Origin: Ruminococcus flavefaciens
Lineage (GTDB): Bacteria; Bacillota; Clostridia; Oscillospirales; Ruminococcaceae
Length of the DNA stretch: 64,000 nt
Direction of reading: 5' to 3'
Assembly (NCBI RefSeq): GCF_900116855.1
Contig: NZ_UETD01000003.1
Location: forward strand, 62,001 to 126,000
Shown here: one piece after another, positions 52,687 through 60,720 of the stretch
Numbering within the stretch: position 1 is the stretch's first letter
How the letters are laid out: each line of letters opens with the position of its first letter
Made by a program: the position numbers and the translations under genes
The notes under the pieces: model-generated
Seen by the model: only the letters and a program-made list of their open reading frames with translations
The model's database searches: none
Told to the model about the DNA's origin: nothing

Positions 52687-53691
52687 ATGTTTATCAGAAA
52701 AACAGGTATTATTTCACTGGCAATGGCTGTAGCTGCGGCAGGTCTTACGGGCTGCGGCGCTTCAAGAGAGTCTGATACGGCTGCGGTAACGGGCGGAGCA
52801 AAGACCTCGGGCAAGCTCAGCGTTGTCTGCACTATCTTCCCCGAGTACGACTGGGTAAAACAGGTAATGGGCGACCATGCCGATGAGGCAAATGTGACCT
52901 ATCTGCTGAGCAGCGGCACCGACCTGCATAACTATCAGCCCACTGCAAGCGATATCATGAGCATTTCTTCCTGCGATATATTCATACACGTTGGCGGCGA
53001 GTCGGACAAATGGGTGGATGATGCCCTCGATGAGGCTGTGAACAAGGATATGCAGGTCATCGACCTTATGGAGCTCCTTGGCGACTCAGCGAAAGAGGAG
53101 GAAATAAAGGAGGGCATGGAAGCCGAGGAAGAGGAGGACGGCGATGACGAGGTTGAATATGACGAGCACGTCTGGCTGTCACTGAAAAACGCAAAGGTCG
53201 TATGCAGCGCAATTTCAGAGGCACTTTCAAAGGCTGACCCCGATAATGCTGCGGATTACAGCAGTTCCCTCGCCGACTATACTAAGAAGCTGGACGACAT
53301 GGACGAGAGCTTCCGTGCTGTCACCGAAAATGCCGAGAACAAGACCCTTATATTCGGCGACCGTTTCCCGTTCCGATACCTCTTTGATGACTACGGTCTG
53401 GACTACTATGCGGCTTTTGTTGGCTGCTCCGCCGAGAGCGAGGCAAGCTTCAGCACTATCAGCTTCCTTTCGGACAAGCTCAACGAGCTGGAATGTGATA
53501 CCATCTTCACCATAGAAAATTCCGACAAGTCAATTGCGGAGGCTGTAATAAGAAATTCTGACAGAAAGGACTGCACTGTTGCGGAGCTCAACTCCATTCA
53601 GTCAGTCTCAATGAACGACGTCAACAGCGGTGTGACATACCTTTCACTTATGCAGCAGAACTGCGATGTTCTGGCTGAATACCTCGGCTGA
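52687..53691 (+). CDS. Metal (zinc/manganese) ABC transporter substrate-binding lipoprotein
   Basis: A 334-residue lipoprotein from ATG 52687 (CGGAGGTTC upstream). The lipobox is LTGCGAS. It has the cluster A-I fold of ZnuA/AdcA proteins. Likely metal ligands are His in GTDLHNYQPTASD, His in DEHVWLSLKNA, Asp in FGDRFPFRYLFDDYGL (where many relatives have His) and a late Glu/Asp in TIFTIENSDKS. An acidic stretch (EEEEDGDDEVEYDE) stands where other family members have a His-rich loop. It would deliver Zn(II) or Mn(II) to an importer whose membrane and ATPase subunits are not in this window. Confidence 0.9.
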   Translation: MFIRKTGIISLAMAVAAAGLTGCGASRESDTAAVTGGAKTSGKLSVVCTIFPEYDWVKQVMGDHADEANVTYLLSSGTDLHNYQPTASDIMSISSCDIFIHVGGESDKWVDDALDEAVNKDMQVIDLMELLGDSAKEEEIKEGMEAEEEEDGDDEVEYDEHVWLSLKNAKVVCSAISEALSKADPDNAADYSSSLADYTKKLDDMDESFRAVTENAENKTLIFGDRFPFRYLFDDYGLDYYAAFVGCSAESEASFSTISFLSDKLNELECDTIFTIENSDKSIAEAVIRNSDRKDCTVAELNSIQSVSMNDVNSGVTYLSLMQQNCDVLAEYLG

Positions 53692-53714
53692 GCCAAAGAA
53701 ACGGAGGGATAGCC

Positions 53715-54269
53715 ATGAGAGTAATAGAGTTATTTTCAGTTTTATCCGCAGCAGCTATATGTCTTTGTTCATGTGGTGATGTCAAGCCTGTTTCCGGAGA
53801 TAATGCCCGGTCAACTGCCGCGTCTGCTGCTGAGTCCGAGGCAGCTTCCGAGACTACTGTTCCATTCGGGGGTATAGTTCCCAAGGAGGAGAAGTTCAAG
53901 GGCGCAAACGGCTTTGACGTTGACCTGACGGAGCTCAGTGCTTCCATGGTCTACGCAGAGGTCTACGATATGGTGTATAATCCCGATGACTATGTGGGCA
54001 AGACTGTCAGGGCAAGGGGACCCTTTTCCTACTTCAAGGATGAGGGAACGGGCAATGAGTATTTTGCTGTGCTCATCAGTGATGCAACTGCCTGCTGCTC
54101 ACAGGGCATTGAGTTCGTGCTGGACGGCGACTACACCTACCCCAAGGACTATCCTGCTGTCGATACGGAGATAACCGTTAACGGCGTTTTCAACTACTAC
54201 AAGGAGAACGGTTTCACCTACTGTCAGCTCACCAATGCTGTGCTTGAGGATAGTCGGCTTTCATGGTGA
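53715..54269 (+). CDS. Lipoprotein with OB-fold-like domain, zinc operon
   Basis: A 184-residue protein with a lipobox (AICLCSC), an Ala/Ser/Glu linker and a C-terminal domain of about 110 residues. The segment NPDDYVGKTVRARGPFSYFK and ATACCSQGIEFVLDGDYTYP resemble the C-terminal half of TIGR03943-type permease subunits, an OB-like fold often near metal transporters. Function is not known. AACGGAGGG precedes the start. It lies 23 bp after the metal-binding lipoprotein, making a three-gene unit. Confidence 0.7.
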   Translation: MRVIELFSVLSAAAICLCSCGDVKPVSGDNARSTAASAAESEAASETTVPFGGIVPKEEKFKGANGFDVDLTELSASMVYAEVYDMVYNPDDYVGKTVRARGPFSYFKDEGTGNEYFAVLISDATACCSQGIEFVLDGDYTYPKDYPAVDTEITVNGVFNYYKENGFTYCQLTNAVLEDSRLSW

Positions 54270-54328
54270 GTTTAAGATAACAGCATACCATGTCCTGTCG
54301 CTGCATATAATGCAGTGAGGTGAGATGT

Positions 54329-55465
54329 ATGAGAAAGATCATTGCAGCTGCACTTGCAGCTGCTTTTTTCATTACGGGCTGTTCGGCAGAGCTGCCTGTC
54401 CGGAGCAGCAGTACCGCTCAGGTTAGCGAGTCGGTGCCGCAGGAGGTGCAGCAGAAATATGTGCCCCTTAACTATAAAGAGCAGGTGGGGATGTGGCTGC
54501 CTTATGTGAGATTTCCCGAGTATATGCAGGGACGCAGCGAGGAGCAGTTCCGCAAAGAGGTGGGGGAGTTACTGGATGATGCTGCCGCGGAAAGCGTGAA
54601 TACAGTTTACTTCCACGCCCATCCAATGGGAGATGCCTATTACAGCTCCGATATCTATCCGAGGGGAGAGTTCCTCGATGGTAACTACGATCCTCTTGCG
54701 ATAGTTGTTGAGGAGGCGCATAAACGGGGGATATCCGTACATGGCTGGATAAATCCTCTCAGGCTCCAGACCGACGAGCAGCTCCGCGCTCTGCCCGAGG
54801 ACTACATAATAAAAAAGTGGATAGCCGCAGGAGAGCCCTTTGTGAAGCTGGTGAACGGGCGCTGGTATCTCGACCCTGCCTATCCCGAAACCGTGGAGCT
54901 CCTCAGGGAGACCGCAGCTGAAATACTCGGGAAATACGACGTGGACGGGCTCCATATAGATGACTATTTCTATCCCACCACGGATGAGGAGTTCGACAGG
55001 GAAGCCTTTGAGCTCAGCGGAGAGCCCGACCTTGCAGACTGGCGGCGAGATAATGTCAGCCGCTTCGTAAAGGTGCTGTATGATACGGTGAAAAGCTTCG
55101 ACAGAGAGCTTCTTTTCGGAATAAGTCCGCAGGGGAACATCGACTCGGACTATAACAGCCAGTTCGCCGATGTCAGGCGCTGGGCAGGGGAGGAAGGCTT
55201 CTGCGATTATATAGTTCCGCAGATCTACTTCGGCTTCAATAATGAGAGCAGTCCCTTTCTGACTGTCCTTGATCAGTGGGAAGAACTGGCGCAGGGCAGC
55301 GAGGTCTCACTGGTGATAGGTCTCGCTCCCTATAAGCTCGGCAGGGAGGATAAGTGGGCAGGAGCGGCTGCGGAGCTGGAGTGGATAAACGATCCTGATA
55401 TCATCACAAAGCAGATAGCCGCCGTAAAGGAGTCCTCCGCCGACGGATATGCGCTCTATTATTGA
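54329..55465 (+). CDS. Glycosyl-hydrolase-like 10 (GHL10) family lipoprotein
   Basis: A 378-residue exported protein from ATG 54329; an in-frame GTG three codons earlier is less likely. The signal ends in a lipobox (FFITGCSAE). The rest is a TIM-barrel GHL10 domain: GMWLPYVRFPEYM, HAHPMGDAYYSSDIYPRGEF, then RGISVHGWINPLRL, DVDGLHIDDYFYP and DYIVPQIYFGF, with acidic residues at strand ends. Relatives are thought to act on cell-wall or polysaccharide glycosides. It lies between the zinc-type operon (60 bp upstream) and the tRNA gene. Confidence 0.88.
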   Translation: MRKIIAAALAAAFFITGCSAELPVRSSSTAQVSESVPQEVQQKYVPLNYKEQVGMWLPYVRFPEYMQGRSEEQFRKEVGELLDDAAAESVNTVYFHAHPMGDAYYSSDIYPRGEFLDGNYDPLAIVVEEAHKRGISVHGWINPLRLQTDEQLRALPEDYIIKKWIAAGEPFVKLVNGRWYLDPAYPETVELLRETAAEILGKYDVDGLHIDDYFYPTTDEEFDREAFELSGEPDLADWRRDNVSRFVKVLYDTVKSFDRELLFGISPQGNIDSDYNSQFADVRRWAGEEGFCDYIVPQIYFGFNNESSPFLTVLDQWEELAQGSEVSLVIGLAPYKLGREDKWAGAAAELEWINDPDIITKQIAAVKESSADGYALYY

Positions 55466-55484
55466 GAAAATATTGCGTTTCCGC

Positions 55485-55513
55485 TTGACAATCGAACAGT
55501 AATATGGTATAAT
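55485..55513 (+). promoter_or_regulatory. Promoter of tRNA-Ala
   Basis: TTGACA (55485-55490), a 17-bp spacer, TATAAT (55508-55513), 11 bp before the tRNA. Confidence 0.9.
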
Positions 55514-55524
55514 ACATACTGTTC

Positions 55525-55600
55525 GGGGCATTAGCGCAGCTGGGAGCGCATCACACTGGCAGTGTGGGGGTCAGGGGTTCGAATCCCCTATGCTCCACCA
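55525..55600 (+). tRNA. tRNA-Ala (anticodon GGC)
   Basis: A 76-nt cloverleaf with encoded CCA. The acceptor stem GGGGCAT/ATGCTCC contains the G3-U70 pair that identifies alanine tRNAs. Anticodon stem TCACA/TGTGG, loop CTGGCAG with GGC at 55558-55560. T arm AGGGGTTCGAATCCCCT. Its 3' end borders the prophage and is a likely attachment site. Confidence 0.97.
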
Positions 55601-55606
55601 GGACAA

Positions 55607-55645
55607 ATGGCTGTATTTCGAGAAATCGGAGTACAGCCGTTTTTG
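55607..55645 (+). terminator. Terminator after tRNA-Ala
   Basis: GGCTGTA (55609-55615) pairs with TACAGCC (55632-55638), followed by GTTTTTG. If the prophage joined at the tRNA 3' end, this hairpin came with it or replaced the original. Confidence 0.6.
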
Positions 55646-55656
55646 CTGCATAAAGC

Positions 55657-55680
55657 ACTACGACACTTACTACGACACTT
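55657..55680. repeat. Tandem 12-bp repeat near the prophage attachment end
   Basis: ACTACGACACTT occurs twice head-to-tail (55657-55668, 55669-55680), 57 bp past the tRNA end. Short direct repeats beside an attachment core can be arm-type integrase sites. The remaining stretch to 55795 is non-coding and AT-rich. Confidence 0.45.
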
Positions 55681-55794
55681 GTACCGTTTTTAGAGTCGTG
55701 AAAGTATTATGAGATATGCTTTTACCTTAATCTTATTATACAAATCTTTACATTTTTAAATAGTAAAGTGTAACAAGGTATATTTTGCTAAGTA

Positions 55795-55829
55795 AAAAAG
55801 CTCTGAAGCGATTTGCTTCAGAGCTTTTT
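55795..55829. terminator. Terminator of the prophage late operon
   Basis: AAAAAGCTCTGAAGC and GCTTCAGAGCTTTTT (15-bp arms, 5-nt loop) stand 9 bp after the last minus-strand stop. Confidence 0.93.
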
Positions 55830-55838
55830 CAAAATATG

Positions 55839-56093
55839 TTATTCAGTTGTTCCTTCTTCAGGAGCAGGGTCGTATACTTCTGCAGTAGTTTGGTTTACCC
55901 ACTTTCCTTCTCCGTCAAGGCCCCAGAACTCTCCCGTAGAGATCTCCCAAGCAAGTGAAGCATCGGAAAGGATCCTTCCGTCGATCCCGTCCGCAGCGGG
56001 GAGATCTTCTTTTGTGTCAACTGCAAGCTCGGCAAGAATAACGGAGATGCCAGAGTCGGAGCCAAGGAATTTCTCTTTAAGCATTGTAATCAT
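55839..56093 (-). CDS. Small prophage protein, unknown
   Basis: An 84-residue acidic protein, last gene of the phage operon, 11 bp after the endolysin. It has no signal peptide or membrane helix. The C-terminal WEISTGEFWGLDGEGKWVNQ resembles short tail-fibre-like or receptor-contact modules rich in Gly and Trp, but I cannot name a family. The position after the lysis genes is often used by accessory genes. Confidence 0.65.
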   Translation of the reverse strand: MITMLKEKFLGSDSGISVILAELAVDTKEDLPAADGIDGRILSDASLAWEISTGEFWGLDGEGKWVNQTTAEVYDPAPEEGTTE

Positions 56094-56104
56094 GGCCTGC
56101 TCCT

Positions 56105-56674
56105 TTAGTCACCGAGGAGTCCACTGAACTTATGATCATCTATAAGTGTATCATCTATGAAGACTCTGAGACGATGCTCTTTCTTATTTATGGTCCCTAT
56201 CGGGTCAGCTTCGCCCTCGAATACTGTACCACGAATGAAAGTGTGCTTTGAGTCCTTGGTCCAGTCTATGCCCCTGGACTCGTCGCCATGCCACCAGTCG
56301 TATATATACGGCTCGTCGCCTCTGGTGTCTACATGACAAGCTGCAGGATTTGCCCCACTCAGATCCTCCATCATGCCGATGCCTTTAAAGCCTACGCGCT
56401 CAGCAGCTTCGGCAATGTCCTCAGCGGTATACCAGCTGCCGTCCTTACGCTGAACTCTGATATCCGCAGCCATGCCTTTGCGATGTGTGTCTGTCGGGCT
56501 GCCCCAGGGATTATCCTTGCAGCGATAGCCGCTGTTGACATAGATTGCTTTCGCAGCCATAAGTGTGTGCATTTTTTCAAGGCGCTCGATGAGCAGATCA
56601 GACATTTTAATGCTCTTGCCGCAGCAGGAGCAGGCAAATTCGTAATCGTCAAAATGCGGTGATAGATTTCCCAT
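56105..56674 (-). CDS. Endolysin, peptidase M15 family
   Basis: A 189-residue enzyme. The M15A zinc site is visible: HRKGMAADIRV (His and Asp ligands) and CHVDTRG (third His); the Arg of VNSGYRCKDN precedes them. It would cut peptidoglycan cross-links at host lysis. The C-terminal 50 residues (INKKEHRLRVFIDDTLIDDH) form a short extra module, perhaps wall-binding. AAGGAGG precedes the ATG. The N-terminal CSCCGKS has cysteines not needed for catalysis. Confidence 0.9.
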   Translation of the reverse strand: MGNLSPHFDDYEFACSCCGKSIKMSDLLIERLEKMHTLMAAKAIYVNSGYRCKDNPWGSPTDTHRKGMAADIRVQRKDGSWYTAEDIAEAAERVGFKGIGMMEDLSGANPAACHVDTRGDEPYIYDWWHGDESRGIDWTKDSKHTFIRGTVFEGEADPIGTINKKEHRLRVFIDDTLIDDHKFSGLLGD

Positions 56675-56692
56675 TGATATTCCTCCTTTTTT

Positions 56693-56995
56693 TTAAAGCC
56701 AGTAACGCATGACTTTTTTAATCCGGGCTTCAGCCCGTTTGATCGTTCCATAAACAGCCTGGTGAGAGGTGCCTAAGTACGCTCCGATCTCCTCATAGGT
56801 CATCTTTTTGTAGTAGTAAAGATAGATGACCCTTTTCTGACTGTTCGTTAGTTCTCCGTCGATCACACGACGAAGGAGTTTTTTCATCGCTTTCCCTCTC
56901 TCCGCTAAGTCGTTTCCGCAGGTCAAAGCGATTATAGACTCATCCTCAAGACCGACATAGTAGGCTTCGCAGTCTACTCTTTTCTTACGTCCCAT
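56693..56995 (-). CDS. Sigma-70 region-4-like phage regulator
   Basis: A 100-residue protein. The C-terminal half is a helix-turn-helix of sigma region 4 type: LTNSQKRVIYLYYYKKMTYE, then EIGAYLGTSHQAVYGTIKRA. There is no region 2, so it cannot be a complete sigma factor. Similar small proteins act as late-gene activators in Firmicutes phages (ArpU and relatives), yet here it lies inside the lysis cassette between a 97-aa unknown and the endolysin. It may regulate the cassette or modify host RNA polymerase. Confidence 0.75.
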   Translation of the reverse strand: MGRKKRVDCEAYYVGLEDESIIALTCGNDLAERGKAMKKLLRRVIDGELTNSQKRVIYLYYYKKMTYEEIGAYLGTSHQAVYGTIKRAEARIKKVMRYWL

Positions 56996-56997
56996 TA

Positions 56998-57291
56998 TTA
57001 AATGCTATACGAGACCTGCTGATGCCACGAGCCGTCCTTGTCCATGCGAACAGCGGACCCGTTTTTTACCATAACAGCGAGAGAGCCCATATACAAATGG
57101 TAACCTGAGAAGCTGTCGGCATTAGGTAAGTCATTCGAGTCGTTTACAATCAGTTCGGCATAAACGTGTTTTATGCCATTAACCTCTTTGATTACCTCCC
57201 ATCGACGGACGAGCACCGTGTCGCCAAGGGGCTGATTGAGACCGCTGAGGGTAAGATCATCCTCAACATGAAATCCGAAAGCTGTACCCAT
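56998..57291 (-). CDS. Small prophage protein, unknown
   Basis: A 97-residue protein whose ATG shares its A with the holin stop (TAATG). Mostly beta-strand-like sequence (TVLVRRWEVIKEVNGIKHVY, ending DGSWHQQVSYSI). No family recognised. The location just after the holin suggests a lysis accessory or baseplate trimming role, unproven. Confidence 0.7.
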   Translation of the reverse strand: MGTAFGFHVEDDLTLSGLNQPLGDTVLVRRWEVIKEVNGIKHVYAELIVNDSNDLPNADSFSGYHLYMGSLAVMVKNGSAVRMDKDGSWHQQVSYSI

Positions 57292-57713
57292 TATTCTTTA
57301 TCCTCCTTGTTATCATCATCGTCATCGTTCTTGCTGCGGAGCTGCGCAAGAATAGCTTTCAGCTTTTTGGGGAGTGGGAGTCCGAGCTCCGCAGCGTTCT
57401 CTAATATGCTGATGCCTTCATTAGCAAGATAGAAGCCGATAACAGTATCGCGGCAGACATCACCGCTGCCGAAAACGTACACACCGAGGATGTGCCCTAC
57501 TGCTACCAGAATAAGTATGAAGACCTTCTTTGCTATGCCCTTAAAGCCTACAGCTGAGGAAAGTTTTTTCTTGCTGATTGCGACGAGAACGCCTGTTATG
57601 TAGTCGAATACCATGAAGGCTATCAGCGCGTAGAATAATCCATTGAAGTCACCCCAGATGAAGCCTGCGATGCCTGCAGCAACAGCAGAGACGACCTGTA
57701 TGAACTTAGCCAT
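57291..57713 (-). CDS. Phage holin (toxin-secretion/phage-lysis holin family)
   Basis: A 140-residue membrane protein from ATG 57713, after AGGAGGTGATGCTA; a start 17 codons upstream lies inside the previous gene. Three hydrophobic segments (about 8-35, 50-75 and 80-95) contain the FMVFDYITGVLVAISKKKLS motif typical of this holin family and VGFKGIAKKVFILILVAVGH. The C-terminus is highly acidic and cytoplasmic. It would open the membrane for the M15 endolysin. Its start overlaps the BppU-like gene by 8 bp. Confidence 0.92.
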   Translation of the reverse strand: MAKFIQVVSAVAAGIAGFIWGDFNGLFYALIAFMVFDYITGVLVAISKKKLSSAVGFKGIAKKVFILILVAVGHILGVYVFGSGDVCRDTVIGFYLANEGISILENAAELGLPLPKKLKAILAQLRSKNDDDDDNKEDKE

Positions 57714-58050
57714 TAGCATCACCTCCTGCTGCGTGAACATACACATCGCCCCTAAGCTTGTCATAATGGTTTATGCCATCGGGGGCTCTCAATGAGAAGT
57801 GCATTTCGTATAAGCCCTCGCTGAGGCCTTTGGTATGCGCACTTGTCAGCTGCACCTTATACGTTCTGTCATTTACGAGAGTGCATTCTACGGATAGCAC
57901 TTCCTCTACGGGATTTGTTTTCCTCGCAAGGATAACGAACATTCGAGTACCACGCAGATCCATGTTTGCTTCAACAACGAATGTTTTGAGGGTATCGCCT
58001 GCGGTAAACTCCATATCGGGGAGCTCATCATAAAACTTTATTGACTGCAT
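57706..58050 (-). CDS. BppU N-terminal-like baseplate protein
   Basis: A 114-residue protein: QSIKFYDELPDMEFTAGDTL, then beta-strands with ARKTNPVEEVLSVECTLVND and SEGLYEMHFSLRAPDG. This resembles the N-terminal domain of baseplate upper proteins (BppU) in Gram-positive siphophages, here without a fibre. It probably decorates the tail tip. It sits 10 bp after the tail-associated protein and overlaps the holin start. Confidence 0.7.
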   Translation of the reverse strand: MQSIKFYDELPDMEFTAGDTLKTFVVEANMDLRGTRMFVILARKTNPVEEVLSVECTLVNDRTYKVQLTSAHTKGLSEGLYEMHFSLRAPDGINHYDKLRGDVYVHAAGGDANG

Positions 58051-58060
58051 AGTGACCTCC

Positions 58061-59986
58061 TTAATTGCCCATTATTACAGCCCATATACCGTCAAGCTCA
58101 GCTCTGAGAGAGCCAAAGCCACCCTGGCTGTTGCCCATCTTCACGTCATGACAGAGCACATCGCCTGTATTGCTCTGTATCTCTGCTGTTATTGTGCTGC
58201 CACTGTAGAAGTTAATTGCTCCTGCCTGAGCGACTACCTTACAGTCTATGTCGGTGTTCTCAAGCTTCCACTCAAGTGGTGATATCGTATGTACCCAGTC
58301 CGTATTGTACTGATCAGAGTGGTGGCTTAGCGATATGACATCAAAAGACTCAGAGTTGGTCTCAATGTTTATGCTGCCGCCTGTGATGTTGATGGCCGAG
58401 GCTCTTACAGTGCCGTCCGGGGCGACGTAGAACACTCCATTGCCATTATTGATATTTATAGCTGTAGCCGTTACAGCTCCATTCGGAAAAACATGAAAAG
58501 CCCCATTACCATTGTTGATATCAATAGCCTTAGCCGTAACAATGCCGTTTGGATCAACGTGGAAGCCGTTGCCGTTCGTGATCTCAATACCTCTCAGGAC
58601 GCCAGCTGTTATGAAGTCAGCAACGATAGCACCGTCCATTGTCATCGCAACACTGTAAGGGCCGCTATAGCCATTGTTACTGTATCCGAAGCCTCCCGAA
58701 TTCCAACGCCAGACCTTGGTTGCCGTTTCCTTGTTCGGTGTGTCCATTATAAGGATCTCGTTTCCGTTTACAACGACATAACCGTTAATACCTGCCTCGA
58801 TAAGTGCTGTGGCAGTTGCTTTTGCAGAGGCGAGTATATCAATACGCTGCTTCGGCAGCTCGTATTCGATGAGGCTTGCCGTTCTGGTAGCGATAGAGGT
58901 AATGCTCTCCGCCTTGTCACCAATCTGGACCTCAGGTTTGTACGGCTTAAATATATCAACGGAGCACTTCATCACCCTGAGATCCTCGTCGAGCCCGATG
59001 ATATTATGTTTGAAGTGATAAGTATTGCCCGCTCTGATGCAGAGCTGAGAGTCAAGCTGCTCATTAAGGAGAGACAGATCAAGCACCTGTGCAGCATAGC
59101 CTTTCTTGACTCTGTTATTATTCGTGAGGTACTCCTGTCCGCGCTGCTTAAGGTTTGATGCAACTGTGATATCATCGAAGGTAACAGTACCCATTATGAT
59201 GCCGTACTTTGCTATGGCAGCAGCGTCGTCGATGTACGGAAGTCCATCGTTGACCTCTGAGATCGTAAGCCGTTCCGAGGTTTCATCGTTGAGCTGTGCT
59301 CCCAGAGGGACGAGCCTTGTGATGATATTCGACGAGTCAGTGTCAACGCTGAGGGAATAAATATTTTTTGCAAGCTCCACCGTTGTATCCGACTTTACGC
59401 CGTACTGGTGCAGGAAGTCAAGAACGAGAGCTCCGTTCACCTTGCGTATCCTTATCTCTCCGCCGATACGCTCGATGAGGTTTACCTTTATCTCTTCGAG
59501 GGTATTTCTGTAGGAGGTTGTCTTGCTGTTGGTGTTATCGCCTGAAAAGTCGCAGGAACCGAGGGTAATATGCTTCTCCGTAGGCGTTACGCTGTTGTGG
59601 TAGTCGAGCAGAGCCGTGAGGAACTCAGTTACCGTTGAGCTCTCATAATGATGATAGGGCTGAATACTGTCATTTAGATAGGTTAGATAGCCCTCGCAGC
59701 TGCATGACTTGTATACCTTGCCTGCTGATGTAACATCTTCTTTGCTATGGATAAGAGGTCCCTCGAAGTCGACCTCACCGGTCTTGTCATTATGTATAGA
59801 TATGATAGTTGTGCGGTCGTGCAGCTCGTTATAAGCAGGATTGAACGCAGGAATGTTGAAGCTGAACCCAGGGATCGCGTTGACCTCGTCTGCAAACTTG
59901 CCTGCACTCAGTCTATTCGTGCTGTCGGGGTCGTTCGCGTGGATAACAGATGTACTGCTGCCGTTAATCGCTGATATTGTATACAT
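58061..59986 (-). CDS. Tail-associated (Tal-like) prophage structural protein
   Basis: A 641-residue protein. Residues 1-370 resemble the gp44-like/prophage tail endopeptidase fold of Tal proteins that cap the tail tip (DFEGPLIHSKEDVTSAGKVY, then NTLEEIKVNLIERIGGEIRI). From about 470 come three near-repeats of ~21 residues (NGNGFHVDPNGIVTAKAIDI, NGNGAFHVFPNGAVTATAIN, NGNGVFYVAPDGTVRASAIN), likely a trimeric fibre or beta-helix. The last 100 residues may contact the cell. Its start shares a base with the stop of the dockerin-bearing distal tail gene. Confidence 0.85.
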   Translation of the reverse strand: MYTISAINGSSTSVIHANDPDSTNRLSAGKFADEVNAIPGFSFNIPAFNPAYNELHDRTTIISIHNDKTGEVDFEGPLIHSKEDVTSAGKVYKSCSCEGYLTYLNDSIQPYHHYESSTVTEFLTALLDYHNSVTPTEKHITLGSCDFSGDNTNSKTTSYRNTLEEIKVNLIERIGGEIRIRKVNGALVLDFLHQYGVKSDTTVELAKNIYSLSVDTDSSNIITRLVPLGAQLNDETSERLTISEVNDGLPYIDDAAAIAKYGIIMGTVTFDDITVASNLKQRGQEYLTNNNRVKKGYAAQVLDLSLLNEQLDSQLCIRAGNTYHFKHNIIGLDEDLRVMKCSVDIFKPYKPEVQIGDKAESITSIATRTASLIEYELPKQRIDILASAKATATALIEAGINGYVVVNGNEILIMDTPNKETATKVWRWNSGGFGYSNNGYSGPYSVAMTMDGAIVADFITAGVLRGIEITNGNGFHVDPNGIVTAKAIDINNGNGAFHVFPNGAVTATAININNGNGVFYVAPDGTVRASAINITGGSINIETNSESFDVISLSHHSDQYNTDWVHTISPLEWKLENTDIDCKVVAQAGAINFYSGSTITAEIQSNTGDVLCHDVKMGNSQGGFGSLRAELDGIWAVIMGN

Positions 59987-60720
59987 TAGTAAACTTCACC
60001 TCCCGTGTGGAAGTAGTCATTAAGGTAAGCAGCCCACGCAGCTTCGATGCTCATGCCGTCGTATGGGCTACTGGTCTGTGATAGCTTTGTGTAGAAATTG
60101 AGTACCATAGATGCGTCAATAGAGTCTATCTTGCCGTCCATGTTTGCGTCCGCAGCGTGGAGCTGAGCAGGGGTGAGCCCTGTATCCAGAGGCGGCGTGG
60201 CTGACAATGCAGCGTAAGCGGCAAGGATAGCAGATGAGTCTATGGCGTTGACCTTACCGTCGCTATTAACGTCGGGGATAGTGACATTAGCCGCGCTATA
60301 CTTCATCTTATTAGGATTTGGAAGTATCTCTGGCGCAGCTTTGAACGAGACTTTCAACGTATATACTCCGTGCTTCTCAGAGCAGTCAACGTCTGGCTCT
60401 CGGACGCTGAAATGATAATTCGGATAGTAGTCATCATACAGGTCGAGGCTGCCGTCCCAGTGAAGCCAGTTGATCAGGCTTATTACTTTGTCCTCAGCAC
60501 GCTCGATGTGACGTTCTATGAACTCAAGCTCATAGGAGAGCTTGCGCTCCCCATAGCTTTTTTTACCAAATAGCGAGTCGAAATTATATGTAACATTGCT
60601 AAAGGGGACGCGCTCAAGGTGTTCGTCCTTTGGCGCGGAGCCGATGTTGCGCTTGAGCATTTGCAAACCATAAGCATAGTACGTATGCTTACCGTTCACA
60701 GTAAAACCTTTTCTTTTCAC
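59986..60720 (-). CDS. Distal tail (Dit-like) protein with C-terminal dockerin module
   Basis: A 244-residue protein. Residues 1-135 fit a distal tail protein: RKGFTVNGKHTYYAYGLQML, the INWLHWDGSLDLYDDYYPNY segment and a closing beta-strand. Residues 148-212 form a dockerin: the two calcium loops DVNSDGKVNAID (150-161) and DANMDGKIDSID (191-202) each carry Asp at 1, Asn at 3, Asp at 5, Gly at 6 and Asp at 12, followed by helices (SSAILAAYAAL, ASMVLNFYTKL). The last 25 residues (SIEAAWAAYLNDYFHTGG) are extra. Dockerins bind cohesins on scaffoldins. In the tail tip ring it would present several dockerins to the host surface. The 4-bp overlap with the tape measure stop fixes it in the phage operon. 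Confidence 0.9.
   Translation of the reverse strand: MKRKGFTVNGKHTYYAYGLQMLKRNIGSAPKDEHLERVPFSNVTYNFDSLFGKKSYGERKLSYELEFIERHIERAEDKVISLINWLHWDGSLDLYDDYYPNYHFSVREPDVDCSEKHGVYTLKVSFKAAPEILPNPNKMKYSAANVTIPDVNSDGKVNAIDSSAILAAYAALSATPPLDTGLTPAQLHAADANMDGKIDSIDASMVLNFYTKLSQTSSPYDGMSIEAAWAAYLNDYFHTGGEVY

Noticed and set aside
55657..55680. Tandem repeat as a CRISPR remnant
   Set aside because: Twelve-bp units directly adjacent with no spacers and no cas genes.
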